The notes under the pieces are model-generated. The model saw nothing but the letters and a program-made list of their open reading frames with translations, was not told where the DNA came from and searched no databases. This document shows positions 41,361 through 50,037 of a stretch of 64,000 nt of DNA, one piece after another. Where the stretch lies: positions 1-64,000 of IMG/VR virus record IMGVR_UViG_3300038461_000061. One strand, given 5' to 3'. The position numbers and the translations under genes are program-made. The DNA comes from a virus. Position 1 is the stretch's first letter. Each line of letters opens with the position of its first letter.

Positions 41361-42007
41361 AGCCTATAGAAGAATTTAGGAAAAACAAGGGCACTTGTCT
41401 TCCTTGTGCTAAAAACTATGAAAAAGAAATGTCAAGAAAAAGATGGAGAGAGAACGGTGGAAGAATGAGAGAATATGCAAAAAACAGGTATCAAACAAAA
41501 AAGAAAGAAATTAGTGAAAAATATAAAATATGGTATGGCAAGAACAGAGAACTAAGAATAGAAAAAGCAAAAGATTATAGCAAGAAAAACAAAGAAAAAG
41601 TTTATGAACAACATAAAGAATGGCGAGAAAAAAACACAGAACATTGGAAACTTATGGCTAGGTTGCGTTACAAAGAGAAAATGAAAACAGACCCGGAATT
41701 CAGACTAAAAAACAGTCTTAGAATCAGAATACTTGTTGCATTACGAAAAACACCCAAATCGAATAACACTGCGAAATTGTTGGGTTGTTCGATTGAAGAT
41801 TTAAAAAAGCATCTTGAAAAACAATTTACAAAAGGAATGACTTGGGAAAATCATGGACTGCGTGGCTGGCACGTTGACCACATTATTCCGTGTTCTGCGT
41901 TTGATTTGACAAAAGAGAACGAACAGAAAAAGTGTTTCAATTATATGAATTTGCAACCTTTGTGGGCTAAAGATAACCTCACCAAAAAAGACAAAATCAA
42001 GAGTTAA
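41294..42007 (+). CDS. HNH homing endonuclease inserted at the protease start
   Basis: A 237-residue protein. An N-terminal zinc knuckle (KKCTICNLMKPIEEF...CLPCAK) is followed by a long basic region with YAKNRYQTKKKE-type repeats, then the HNH core: GWHVDHIIPCSAFDL, CFNYMNLQPLWAKDNLTKK. The start at 41294 overlaps the protease fragment in another frame and is needed to keep the knuckle. It ends four bases before the intact protease gene. It is AT-rich, as expected of a mobile gene. Confidence 0.85.
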   Translation: MPSGSISEGKVVFKKCTICNLMKPIEEFRKNKGTCLPCAKNYEKEMSRKRWRENGGRMREYAKNRYQTKKKEISEKYKIWYGKNRELRIEKAKDYSKKNKEKVYEQHKEWREKNTEHWKLMARLRYKEKMKTDPEFRLKNSLRIRILVALRKTPKSNNTAKLLGCSIEDLKKHLEKQFTKGMTWENHGLRGWHVDHIIPCSAFDLTKENEQKKCFNYMNLQPLWAKDNLTKKDKIKS

Positions 42008-42011
42008 AACA

Positions 42012-44276
42012 ATGAATAGACGCTGCGATAACGATAAATGCCTTTTGGAAGCTTCTAACAAAGCAAGAACATTCGAAATTGACTTGCCCATAGCCTCTAT
42101 CCTTTACAATCCAAAGAAGGAATGGAGCTATGCTGGTAATGGCAATGTTAGAATCGCCAGAGATATAAATATAGATTGGAATAAGTTCAGCGCAGACAAA
42201 TATTTATTCAGTCATTGTAGTATTGTATCAAGCTGCAATGTGGAAGAAAATGGCTACTACGTTAAAGCTCCTACCGATGAACTAGTCAATAATAATGGTA
42301 ATGGCTGGTCAGATGAAGTTCTACTGGCTTGTTTCCGTTCATTTGTGGGTGCTGAAAATTACCTTGAACATTGTTTTGTGGCTGGTACTAGAGTTTTAAT
42401 GGCTAATGGAACTTATCAAGCTATTGAGACTATAAAACCCGGTGATAAAATTATCAACAGGCTTGGAAATATAGATGTTGTAAAGAATGTTCAAATTAGA
42501 AAATCTACTTCTTTGACAAAAATAACAAGCAATGGAATTTTGTCAAGGGATATGTATGTCACCGCAAATCATCCATTTTGGGTATACCACGCCAGAGAGA
42601 CTTGCCCAAAAACAGGACGACCAAACAATCCACCTGATTTTAGTGGTTTGACGCTGAATAAGTGGACCGGATTTACTGTAGGTGTTCATAAGAGAAAAGG
42701 TGAAGATTATCCTTGTGGACTTACACCTCAATGGGTAGATGCCGGGAAGATAAATAAAGACCGTGATTTCTTAACTCATCCGGTTTCTTCTACTATAATA
42801 GAAAATAATGAAGTAAACAAGAATCGTGCAGAGTTAATAGGATGGTTCTTGGCAGAAGGTTCTTTTACTAGTCAAAATATATTTAATGATGGAGAGTCGG
42901 GAGTTCAATTTGCTCTTGGAAATGACGAATGCGATGTTGCAGAAAGAATAAAATCACTTTTAATTACAGAATTTGTAGAGTTGTTTAGAAGCGATTGCGA
43001 GCCTAGAGTATATGAATCTGAAAGTGGTTCTTGGTGTGTATCTCTTTGTAATATCAAAGTTGCAGAATTCTTCAAAAAATGGTGTGGTAAGTATGCTTGG
43101 GCAAAACAACTTAATGATGCGGCGTTATGGTTGCCCTTGGAACTACAAGCATTAATTATGAAGCATTTAATCAATGGCGACGGCACAGACAAAGGCGAGT
43201 CACGTGGTTATAGTATTGAATTAAAGACGAAGGCGCTGATTCAACAACTAATGTTTATATCTTGGCGTTTGGGAATGAACCCCGTATACAAAGAAACAGG
43301 TGTATTGCCGAGATATTCAGAAGAAACAATAGTAGACGGATATCAAGTATTCGTTGACCCCAATACCGGAAAGAAATCAAGACCCGGATATTTATTAAGA
43401 TTTACAGTACAAGATTCAAAATCGCTAGATGAAATTTTGAATTACAACAATGTACTCATCCAAGCAAGGCAAGAACAAAAGTTTACTTATGTATTTGAAC
43501 ATGAAAATCAAAAATACATAACCTCAAAGATTACAGAAGTATCTACAATTGATTTGGAGTGTGATGTATTTAATCTTGAAGTAGAAAATGATAATTCTTA
43601 TATAGCAGAAGGTGTTATAGTTCATAACTGTCAGATTCCAGAATTATCCAAGGGGAAAATTCTTGATGCTGTGCTGCGTCCTGTAGCTTATACTAGCAAA
43701 ACTGGTAAAAAGGCCAATGTCTACTACACGGACATTTTAGTTGCAACGGACAGAAAACATAGTGACCTTATTCGAAAGATAGAATCAGGCGCATTAACAA
43801 CTATGTCAATGGGATGTCAGGCAAACTTCACACAATGTAGTAAATGTGGTAAAGAATTCACTGATGCTAGTACCAATTGCCATCACTTAGATAATGAATT
43901 GATGACATATTTCGTAGATGAAAATGGCATCAATCGTATCGTAGCTGAATTGTGTGGTAGAACAATTATTGGTTCAGATGGAAAGAGGAAAGGTGACCCG
44001 AAATCTTGTATCTATATTGAAGCAAGTTGGGTAGAACGTCCAGCATTCCAAGGCGCGGTACTCAATCATTATATTAGTGAAGTGGATACAAAGAAATACG
44101 CGAATATCTTAAGTATGTCAACTACAAGCCTTGAAGGTTTGTTTGATGACATAAGTAGATTGCGCGTAGCAGATAAAAATGGAATGCTGGCGTTGCACGT
44201 GGCTTGTGCCGAATTGCGGAGACGTAAGGAGGAACAACTTATAAACAGAGTTACTATTTGGGCGGCAAAACACTAG
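42012..44276 (+). CDS. Prohead (capsid maturation) protease, intein-containing
   Basis: A 754-residue precursor. Removing the 419-residue intein leaves 335 residues. The extein has ENYLEH followed after splicing by CQIPELSKGKILDAVLRPVA, and later ALTTMSMGCQ, matching the His and Ser of prohead serine proteases (His in an E-H motif, Ser in S-x-G about 65 residues on). A zinc-like insert (CSKCG, NCHHL) follows. Gene order portal-protease-scaffold-capsid supports it. It should cleave scaffold and other head proteins. The intein lies directly after the likely catalytic His. The assignment is by motif and context, not search. Confidence 0.65.
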   Translation: MNRRCDNDKCLLEASNKARTFEIDLPIASILYNPKKEWSYAGNGNVRIARDINIDWNKFSADKYLFSHCSIVSSCNVEENGYYVKAPTDELVNNNGNGWSDEVLLACFRSFVGAENYLEHCFVAGTRVLMANGTYQAIETIKPGDKIINRLGNIDVVKNVQIRKSTSLTKITSNGILSRDMYVTANHPFWVYHARETCPKTGRPNNPPDFSGLTLNKWTGFTVGVHKRKGEDYPCGLTPQWVDAGKINKDRDFLTHPVSSTIIENNEVNKNRAELIGWFLAEGSFTSQNIFNDGESGVQFALGNDECDVAERIKSLLITEFVELFRSDCEPRVYESESGSWCVSLCNIKVAEFFKKWCGKYAWAKQLNDAALWLPLELQALIMKHLINGDGTDKGESRGYSIELKTKALIQQLMFISWRLGMNPVYKETGVLPRYSEETIVDGYQVFVDPNTGKKSRPGYLLRFTVQDSKSLDEILNYNNVLIQARQEQKFTYVFEHENQKYITSKITEVSTIDLECDVFNLEVENDNSYIAEGVIVHNCQIPELSKGKILDAVLRPVAYTSKTGKKANVYYTDILVATDRKHSDLIRKIESGALTTMSMGCQANFTQCSKCGKEFTDASTNCHHLDNELMTYFVDENGINRIVAELCGRTIIGSDGKRKGDPKSCIYIEASWVERPAFQGAVLNHYISEVDTKKYANILSMSTTSLEGLFDDISRLRVADKNGMLALHVACAELRRRKEEQLINRVTIWAAKH
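42372..43628 (+). mobile_element. Intein with LAGLIDADG endonuclease in the prohead protease
   Basis: 419 residues from CFVAGTRVLMANGTYQAIE (block A) to the end block GVIVHN; the next extein residue is Cys. Block B is VTANHPFWV. The endonuclease has LIGWFLAEGSF and IMKHLINGDGTD. Both splice junction residues are intact (Cys1, His-Asn, +1 Cys), so it should be active. It sits in the protease active-site motif E-H/C. Confidence 0.9.
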
Positions 44277-44494
44277 GCCAATAATACCTTATTTTACGTG
44301 GCAAACTAGGCTAGAAATTTATCTCCAAAGGCGTGCAATAGTTATGTGAAATTGCACATTGGAAATAGGGGTTTCATAATTTTTTTATATTTTTATAAGC
44401 TATGGGAGCGTAAAAGTTAATAAAAGTAGGAAAAAATTATAGCACCTATTACTGACCAAAAAGCCGTGAGTTAGCAAGAAAAAGGAGGAAACAA
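44277..44494 (+). promoter_or_regulatory. Intergenic region before the scaffold gene
   Basis: This 218-base region has no credible gene. It holds the T-run motif TCATAATTTTTTTATATT (44376-44393), TTTTTATAAGC, and AAATTATAGCAC (44433-44444), which recurs at 47538 upstream of the capsid gene. AAAAAGGAGGAAA is the ribosome site for the gene at 44495. The last two elements are candidate late promoter sites. Confidence 0.4.
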
Positions 44495-45262
44495 ATGGGA
44501 CGTGAAACAGGCTCTCTCGGTAAAGAAATCGAAGCTCTCGAAAAACGTCTTGCCGACCAAGACGACGAATTAAAGCAAGAAACAGAAGAACTCAAGAAGG
44601 AAGAAAAGGAAATCGTTGAAGCTTCTGATGGCGATATCCTCACTGAAATTCGTGCTCTTGAGGCAGAGTTGGAAGACGACGAATGTGAAGGTTGCAACGC
44701 TGCTGGTGAAGACGAAGAAGAAGAAGCATTTGAGGTTGAAGCGAAGAAAGCTGACGACGAAGAATGCGAAGGTTGTGACAAGCGTTCTGAGGATGAGGAG
44801 GAAACAATGGAAGCTTCTGACAAAGTAGCAGGCATGTTGGTGAAGCTTGCTCAAACAATTTTGGCCGAAGACGAAGTAGAAGAGAAAGTAGAAGCCAAGA
44901 AAGCCGAAGAAAAAGTAGAAGAGAAGGTAGAAGAGAAAAAAGCAGATGAACACGAAGAAAATGAAACAGTAGAAGAAGAAAAAGAAGAGGAAGCAAAGAA
45001 ATCCTCTGAAACAGAGCCTGGAATCGAAGACGAAATCACCCAAAAATTTGACAAGATGGAAGAAGCCTTTAACAGCCCGGTCAAAGGCGAAACGGGTGGT
45101 GAAGCCATTAAGCAACAGCGCACATCACGCTTGAAGGAAGCATCTGAGCGTCTGGACAACGTTGCTTCTTATCTCGAAAAACAAGGTTACAAGAAATTGG
45201 CACTCCGTATTGATACGTTGGCGGATGCTATTGACGCTCATCGTGCACAGATTTCTAAGTAA
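44495..45262 (+). CDS. Acidic scaffold-like protein with an internal module copy
   Basis: A 255-residue, very acidic protein. It has coiled-coil starts (IEALEKRLADQDDELKQE), two ECEGC units, then an internal copy of the module (MEASDKVAGMLVKLAQTILAED, about residues 106-127), Lys/Glu repeats (EEKVEAKKAEEKVEEK), and a C-terminal helix RLDNVASYLEKQGYKKLA. Acid-rich helical proteins before the capsid gene are typical of scaffold or core proteins. The internal module copy links the tagged genes to the head-assembly core. Confidence 0.65.
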   Translation: MGRETGSLGKEIEALEKRLADQDDELKQETEELKKEEKEIVEASDGDILTEIRALEAELEDDECEGCNAAGEDEEEEAFEVEAKKADDEECEGCDKRSEDEEETMEASDKVAGMLVKLAQTILAEDEVEEKVEAKKAEEKVEEKVEEKKADEHEENETVEEEKEEEAKKSSETEPGIEDEITQKFDKMEEAFNSPVKGETGGEAIKQQRTSRLKEASERLDNVASYLEKQGYKKLALRIDTLADAIDAHRAQISK

Positions 45263-45309
45263 ATATGTGTTATTGGACAAAATGAACTGAATCGAAAGGA
45301 GAATTACAA

Positions 45310-46323
45310 ATGGCAAGAGAACGTCTTACTAAGCGTCTTGCTGCCGCTGAAGGTGCTGAAGGCAACGGTGGTGACCCTGAGAAACCATTTCCAGGTACAG
45401 TCAATCAGCCAGACCGCAAATTTGTAGAACGTGACCATTATCACACGTTTGAACACACAGTAAATCATGAATTACCGGATATGAGACACGATTGGCAGAA
45501 CGACCAGCGTGATGAAATCGGTTTCCCGATTCCAACCGTTGCCAGTATTCGTGCCGCTGCATCCAAGGCTGTAAAGTTGGCCGTTCTTCTTCTTGGTGAT
45601 AAGGTTGAAGAAAACACCATCGAAGCACAAGCCCGCGATTTCATGAAGATGGGTTCTGAATCTTTGAACGAATCACTCAAGAGATTTGCTGACTCAGAAA
45701 ACCTTTACAAGAAAGCCGAAGAGAAGGAAGAAGAGAAGGTAGAAGCCAAGAAAGCTGCGAACCCGATTGAAAACCTTGGCGATAAGAAGGCTCCACCTTT
45801 CACCAAAGAAGACGCCAAAAAGGCCGAAGATAAAGAAGAAGTAAAGGCCAAGAAGAGCGAAGATAAAGAAGAGGAAAAGGTAGAAGCTAAGAAGGCCGAA
45901 GACAAGGAAGAAGAAAAATTAGAAGCCAAGAAAGCCGAAGACAAGGAAGAAGAGAAGGTAGAAGCTAAGAAGGCCGAAGATAAAGAAGAAGTAAAGGCCA
46001 AGAAGAGCGAAGATAAAGAAGAAGAGAAGGTAGAAGCCAAGAAGGCCGCAGAATTGGATATTCAGCTAACGGCTGCGGAAGATGAAGAAGAAGGCGAAGT
46101 AAACGCTGCCGAAGAAAAGCTCTTGGCATCAATCTTCGAAGCAGAAGACATGGAAGAGAAGAAAGCCGAAGACGAAGAAGAAAAAGTAGAAGCTAAGAAG
46201 GCTTCTGAAAAGAAGGGTGTGTCAAAGCTAGGTGGACAGCCAAAGGTAGCTTCCGAAGGCAAGGAAATTGACTTGAGCAATCTTTGGGAAAGTGCACCGG
46301 ATGTAAGCAAGCTGTTTGAATAA
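45310..46323 (+). CDS. Acidic repeat-rich core or scaffold protein
   Basis: A 337-residue protein. The first 130 residues form a folded part with DRKFVERDHYHTFEH and a helix IRAAASKAVKLAVLLLGDKV that is similar to the module. A long Lys/Glu repeat (EDKEEEKVEAKKA and EDKEEVKAKKS forms) follows, then a short end (IDLSNLWESAPDVSKLFE) that could contact the capsid. It shares the EEKVEAKKAE unit with the previous gene. Likely a scaffold/core component. Confidence 0.6.
   Translation: MARERLTKRLAAAEGAEGNGGDPEKPFPGTVNQPDRKFVERDHYHTFEHTVNHELPDMRHDWQNDQRDEIGFPIPTVASIRAAASKAVKLAVLLLGDKVEENTIEAQARDFMKMGSESLNESLKRFADSENLYKKAEEKEEEKVEAKKAANPIENLGDKKAPPFTKEDAKKAEDKEEVKAKKSEDKEEEKVEAKKAEDKEEEKLEAKKAEDKEEEKVEAKKAEDKEEVKAKKSEDKEEEKVEAKKAAELDIQLTAAEDEEEGEVNAAEEKLLASIFEAEDMEEKKAEDEEEKVEAKKASEKKGVSKLGGQPKVASEGKEIDLSNLWESAPDVSKLFE
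45822..46049 (+). repeat. Tandem EDKEEEKVEAKKA coding repeats
   Basis: Six or so imperfect 27-39 base units such as GCCGAAGATAAAGAAGAA, in frame, alternate the forms EDKEEEKVEAKKA and EDKEEVKAKKS. They were produced by repeated local duplication. Confidence 0.8.
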
Positions 46324-46374
46324 GTGTTTAGTTTTTTACGGAAGAGTGGAAAAAATATTTAGGAGGAAAGAAGA

Positions 46375-46887
46375 ATGGCTCTTACAATTTTGATTAGAAC
46401 TCAGTTGAATTCAATACCGGTGTTAAGTCCAGCTTGCTATACGAAGCAGAACTTTCCTAGTTCTTTAGCGAATGCAACTCTCAGTGTCAATACCCCACGC
46501 GGCGTATTAGGTGGTTCGGTAGCAGGCATGGACGCCGCAGGTCCAGAAGGCGGCGATTACGTAGCAATTCCATGTACCGAAGCTACAACACCAATTGGTC
46601 TGTTCGTCAATGATGCTGCTGGCGCGGCTTTTGAAAATGCACCAGCCGTAGCATCTGGTAAAGTAGCAGTTATGAAGGGCATGGGTTCAGTAGAAGTAGA
46701 TGTATACGAAACGAATCAGAAACTGGCTCCCGGTGCTCTAATTGTTTACAACGTTGGCCAGTATCTCTATAGTTCAGTAAATGGTCTGTTGACACCTGAA
46801 CATAGCGTTGCTCTTATTCCGGTTGGCGTTGTGACCAAGGTTCCAACAACTGCATCACCAACCCTTGGTTTGGATATGAGAATCTAA
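46375..46887 (+). CDS. Capsid decoration-type protein, copy 1
   Basis: A 170-residue protein with a strong ribosome site (AGGAGGAAAG). It is beta-rich with GGDYVAIPCTEATTPIGLFV and KVAVMKGMGSVEVDVYET, as in head decoration or stabilisation proteins encoded next to capsid genes. The following gene is a close paralogue; the first 60 bases, including the ribosome site, are almost identical. Both may coat the capsid surface, with different roles. Confidence 0.65.
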   Translation: MALTILIRTQLNSIPVLSPACYTKQNFPSSLANATLSVNTPRGVLGGSVAGMDAAGPEGGDYVAIPCTEATTPIGLFVNDAAGAAFENAPAVASGKVAVMKGMGSVEVDVYETNQKLAPGALIVYNVGQYLYSSVNGLLTPEHSVALIPVGVVTKVPTTASPTLGLDMRI

Positions 46888-46928
46888 GTTAAGTAAAAAT
46901 GGACAATCTCTTATAGGAGGAAAGAAGA

Positions 46929-47438
46929 ATGGCTCTTACAATTTTAATCAGAACTCAGTTGAATTCAATACCAGTGCTAAGTCCAGCTTGCTATACGAAG
47001 CAGAACTTCCCTAGTGCTGTAACCAATTCAACTCTCAGTGTTAATACCCCCCGTGGCGTATTGGGTGGTTCAGTAGCAGGCATGGATGTTGCAGCCAGTG
47101 CTCCAGAAGGCGGCGATTACGTAGCAGTTCCGTGCACTGATGCTCTTATGCCAATCGGTCTGTTCGTCAATGATGCAGCCGGTGCAGCTTTTGAAAACGC
47201 ACCAGCCGTAGCATCTGGCAAAGTAGCAGTTATCAAAGGAATGGCGTCAGTAGAAGTAGACGTATACGAAACCAATGACGGCGCTCCTGGCAATCCGATT
47301 GCTTACGCAGTTGGTCGTTATCTCTATTCGTCAGCACAGGGTCTGTTGACAATTGCACAGGGCGCGGCTGTAGTAGGCGTCGTAACAAAGATTCCGACAA
47401 CAGCATCACCAACACTTGGCCTTGATATGAGAATCTAA
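46929..47438 (+). CDS. Capsid decoration-type protein, copy 2
   Basis: A 169-residue paralogue of the previous protein (MALTILIRTQLNSIPVLSPA start, DMRI end in both). Differences cluster in a few loops (VAASAPEGGDYV, NDGAPGNPIAYAVGR). The duplication includes the upstream ribosome site. It lies immediately before the capsid gene. Confidence 0.65.
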   Translation: MALTILIRTQLNSIPVLSPACYTKQNFPSAVTNSTLSVNTPRGVLGGSVAGMDVAASAPEGGDYVAVPCTDALMPIGLFVNDAAGAAFENAPAVASGKVAVIKGMASVEVDVYETNDGAPGNPIAYAVGRYLYSSAQGLLTIAQGAAVVGVVTKIPTTASPTLGLDMRI

Positions 47439-47610
47439 GCAATACAATTGCCTTTTTGGACATTATGAAATTTACAATTTAGTTTTTGCCGAGAATCGTG
47501 CCTTTCAAGGTAGTTCTCGAAATATAGGCAAAGATTAAATTATAGCACAGGCAACAGGAAGAGTATGTCGCGCAGCGGCACTTCCAGATATAGGTAAAGG
47601 AGAAAAGGCA
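47439..47610 (+). promoter_or_regulatory. Leader region of the capsid gene
   Basis: A 172-base region without a gene. It holds a hairpin, CGAGAA (47490-47495) with TTCTCG (47514-47519) and an inner TGCCTT/AAGGTA stem, then AAATTATAGCACAGG (47538-47552), which repeats the string at 44433. The first may be a terminator or processing site, the second a late promoter. AAAGGAGAAAAGG is the ribosome site. Confidence 0.45.
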
Positions 47611-48471
47611 ATGGCTATTGACAACAATACCAAACAGGAGATTATCAGTCAGTATATTAAGACTGCTGCTGGTCGTCAACGTTTGGCCGCAAGTATGATT
47701 CAGCCTCTACGCAGACGCCGCGATTATTCCAGCGTTGGCCGCAGAGCTTTCTACGTTGAACGCCTTCCAGACGGCGCTCTCCCCATCTACGATAAAGACC
47801 CGAACGTAACCGCGTATGTGGTTGGCGAAGAAGGCTTGAATATCGTAGCAGTTGCAAAGCCGAAGCGCGTTCTGTTCCCGCTCTTCGAAATCGCAAGCAA
47901 TCCAGAAATCCAGTTGACGGAAATCAAGAATCGCCGCTTCGACCTGATTGAACGTTCAGTAGATTTGGCGAAGGCTGAAATCCAGGCCGAAGAAGACCGC
48001 AAGGTTTTCGCGGTAATGGATGCTCTTTCGGCTAACCCGACCAACCCGAATCCAGCGATTCCTGTAACTGGTAACTTGACAGCCAACGCTCTGGCCGATG
48101 CTTTCGCCAACGTTGAAAGAACCGACATTCGCGTTGCCAACGTATTCCTGAACGCTAAGGACTACGCTGACCTCCGCAAATGGGACCGCGACACACTGGA
48201 CATCGAAACACAAGCAGTGTTGTTGAAGACTGGTTTGATGGCAACGCTGTGGGGCGCGAAGTTGATTGTTTCCCGCATCGTTCCAGAAGGTACAGTCTAT
48301 GTTTGCGGTGAACCAGAATTCTTCGGACGTATTCCTGTCCGCACAGAATTGACAGTATTGTCCGCTGACGACCCGAAGAATCGCTTGATTGGTTTCTCAA
48401 TCTTCGAGAATATCGGAATCGGAGCCTACAATCCATATGCGCTCCAAGTTTTGACCATCACGAGAGTATAA
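47611..48471 (+). CDS. Major capsid protein (HK97 fold)
   Basis: A 286-residue protein. LRRRRDYSSVGRRAFYVERL with YDKDPNV-x-AYVVGEEG, then FPLFEIASNPEIQL and LAKAEIQAEEDRKVFAVMDAL match a family of phage major capsid proteins; the tail ANVFLNAKDYADLRKWDRD and GAKLIVSRIVPEGTVYV reads as the A domain. A strong ribosome site (AAAGGAG) and a perfect terminator follow, as for an abundant protein. The start has no long scaffold domain, which fits separate scaffold genes. Confidence 0.85.
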   Translation: MAIDNNTKQEIISQYIKTAAGRQRLAASMIQPLRRRRDYSSVGRRAFYVERLPDGALPIYDKDPNVTAYVVGEEGLNIVAVAKPKRVLFPLFEIASNPEIQLTEIKNRRFDLIERSVDLAKAEIQAEEDRKVFAVMDALSANPTNPNPAIPVTGNLTANALADAFANVERTDIRVANVFLNAKDYADLRKWDRDTLDIETQAVLLKTGLMATLWGAKLIVSRIVPEGTVYVCGEPEFFGRIPVRTELTVLSADDPKNRLIGFSIFENIGIGAYNPYALQVLTITRV

Positions 48472-48508
48472 TGGCTCAAAGCTAATATCAGTAAGACTTT
48501 GTAGTAAG

Positions 48509-48540
48509 AAGCCCCTTAGAGAAATCTAAGGGGCTTTTGT
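48509..48540 (+). terminator. Strong intrinsic terminator after the capsid gene
   Basis: AAGCCCCTTAGA (48509-48520) and TCTAAGGGGCTT (48525-48536) form 12 perfect pairs closed by a GAAA tetraloop, with a T-tract. It should end the late head transcript. Confidence 0.9.
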
Positions 48541-48561
48541 TTAACCATACGCCTTGCATGT

Positions 48562-48801
48562 ATGTGGATTAAAGGTGAAGGCGTGGCTTATTATAGGAAA
48601 AAGTGGGGAATTGAGCGCAAGAGTGTATTGAGCAAGCTTCAGGACATTTGTGGTGAAGGAGAGTTGACGGTGAGTATGGCGGCAGTTAAATACAATATAC
48701 CTGTGGACACCATGCGCAGAATGATGAATCCTTTGAAGCCTGTTGAAATTCATTCAAGGGTTGCGATTTACAGTGTTAAGGATATAGAAACAGTAGTATG
48801 A
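48562..48801 (+). CDS. Small HTH-like protein
   Basis: A 79-residue protein. MAAVKYNIPVDTMRRMMNPL reads as a helix-turn-helix, next to KKWGIERKSVLSKLQ. The start is unsure: ATG at 48562 has no ribosome site, a GTG at 48583 follows AAAGGTGAAGG. A small DNA-binding regulator is likely but unproven. Confidence 0.45.
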   Translation: MWIKGEGVAYYRKKWGIERKSVLSKLQDICGEGELTVSMAAVKYNIPVDTMRRMMNPLKPVEIHSRVAIYSVKDIETVV

Positions 48802-48865
48802 TATTTTTTAGATAGCTGACTATTGATAGCAAAAGGACTATTATACTAAATAAGGAGCCAAAATC

Positions 48866-49273
48866 GTGGATAATAAAAAAGTAGCGTCAGAGCTTTTGAA
48901 AATTGCCAAGTGCTTAATAGCAGAAGGAAAAGTATTTGACATAAATAGTGTTGAAGATGCTATGACAAAATTAAAAAGTGGCATCAAGGCTCCGCATGTG
49001 TTTGTATCAAAAAGCACTCTTGGTGGTGATGAGCGTGTTTCAATTTACATAAAGCTATCTTTGGATGACAAAGCGAATTGGTCCAACGGCATTTACGAAA
49101 ATTCAAGGTATTTTACTATGTCTTTTTACAATGAGGGAATGCTTGAGGTTTTTAGTGGTGGATTAAGGTCACATAAATTTAGGAAGACGAGAGTGAAGAG
49201 TGTAGAAGATGCTATAACGAAGATTAACAAACATTTGAGTGAAGTAAAGGATGTGGACAAAACTAATTGGTAA
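48866..49273 (+). CDS. Module-tagged hypothetical protein (GTG start)
   Basis: A 135-residue protein starting with GTG after AAGGAG, giving MDNKKVASELLKIAKCLIAEG, the fullest form of the module. The body (beta strands VSIYIKLSLDD, FTMSFYNEGMLEVFSGG) is an unknown alpha/beta fold with the repeat NSVEDAMTKL and KSVEDAITKI at its ends. It is the first of a run of tagged genes after the capsid gene. Confidence 0.65.
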   Translation: MDNKKVASELLKIAKCLIAEGKVFDINSVEDAMTKLKSGIKAPHVFVSKSTLGGDERVSIYIKLSLDDKANWSNGIYENSRYFTMSFYNEGMLEVFSGGLRSHKFRKTRVKSVEDAITKINKHLSEVKDVDKTNW

Positions 49274-49321
49274 CTATAATTCTTTGATAGAACGCCATAT
49301 ATGAATAGGGGGATTAAAGCC

Positions 49322-49636
49322 ATGGACAACAAAAAAGTAGCTGGTGAATTAGTGAAGCTTGCTAAGTCATTAGTTTCAAAAATGGACAAAGAAGACATGG
49401 ATAGTGCTGATTTGGGCGAGCTTGTTGAAGAGCTTAGAGGCCAAGAAAAATTGAATCGAAATAATATGAAGGCATTAGAACGTGTAGTTAAAGCTATTGG
49501 CTATCTTAATCTTGAAGCATTTTTCAGCGATAATGAAGGGGCGGTTGAAACTCTTATTGGATGGATAGAAGATGTTGACAGCAAAGAATGGAAAGATTCT
49601 GTTAAGGACCAGCTTGAATATTCAGGCAAGGAATAG
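49322..49636 (+). CDS. Module-tagged helical protein
   Basis: A 104-residue protein. The ATG at 49322 gives MDNKKVAGELVKLAKSLVS; an upstream ATG at 49301 in frame has no support. The body is helical and acidic (DLGELVEELRGQEKL). No family recognised. Confidence 0.65.
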   Translation: MDNKKVAGELVKLAKSLVSKMDKEDMDSADLGELVEELRGQEKLNRNNMKALERVVKAIGYLNLEAFFSDNEGAVETLIGWIEDVDSKEWKDSVKDQLEYSGKE

Positions 49637-49638
49637 CC

Positions 49639-50013
49639 ATGGACAACAAAAAAGTAGCCGCAGAATTGTTGAAGATGGCTAAGAGTCTTGTAGCTGGTGG
49701 TATAGGCCAAAAGACATATACCGTATCAAAAGACATGGTAACTATTAATTGCATTATGACGTTTGAAAAAGGATTTTTGTATGAGGGAGAAACCGTAACT
49801 GCTTTTGGGCAGTTTTGGAAGGATTTGAAGGGTACAAAAACTGCATTGAACGGAGAAGGATTTAGAACTATCAATTTGAATTCGCCGAGATTGATTGCGG
49901 ACGATAAATATCATGATGTGGTTATTCAATCTACAATAACTTTACCATTAGCCGAACAGAAAATATCGCAAGTGCATCAAGCTATGAAAAATTTATTTAT
50001 CAAAAAAATGTAA
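49639..50013 (+). CDS. Module-tagged hypothetical protein
   Basis: A 124-residue protein with MDNKKVAAELLKMAKSLVAGG, starting two bases after the previous stop. The body is alpha/beta with a strand-rich centre (MVTINCIMTFEKGFLYEGET) and a C-terminal helix. Unknown function. Confidence 0.65.
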   Translation: MDNKKVAAELLKMAKSLVAGGIGQKTYTVSKDMVTINCIMTFEKGFLYEGETVTAFGQFWKDLKGTKTALNGEGFRTINLNSPRLIADDKYHDVVIQSTITLPLAEQKISQVHQAMKNLFIKKM

Positions 50014-50037
50014 AGCTTGTATTGGGAGAGTAAAACC

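Noticed and set aside
44570-46040. Minus-strand Ser- and Phe-rich frames opposite the acidic genes
   Set aside because: They are reverse readings of Lys/Glu repeats; composition is an artefact.
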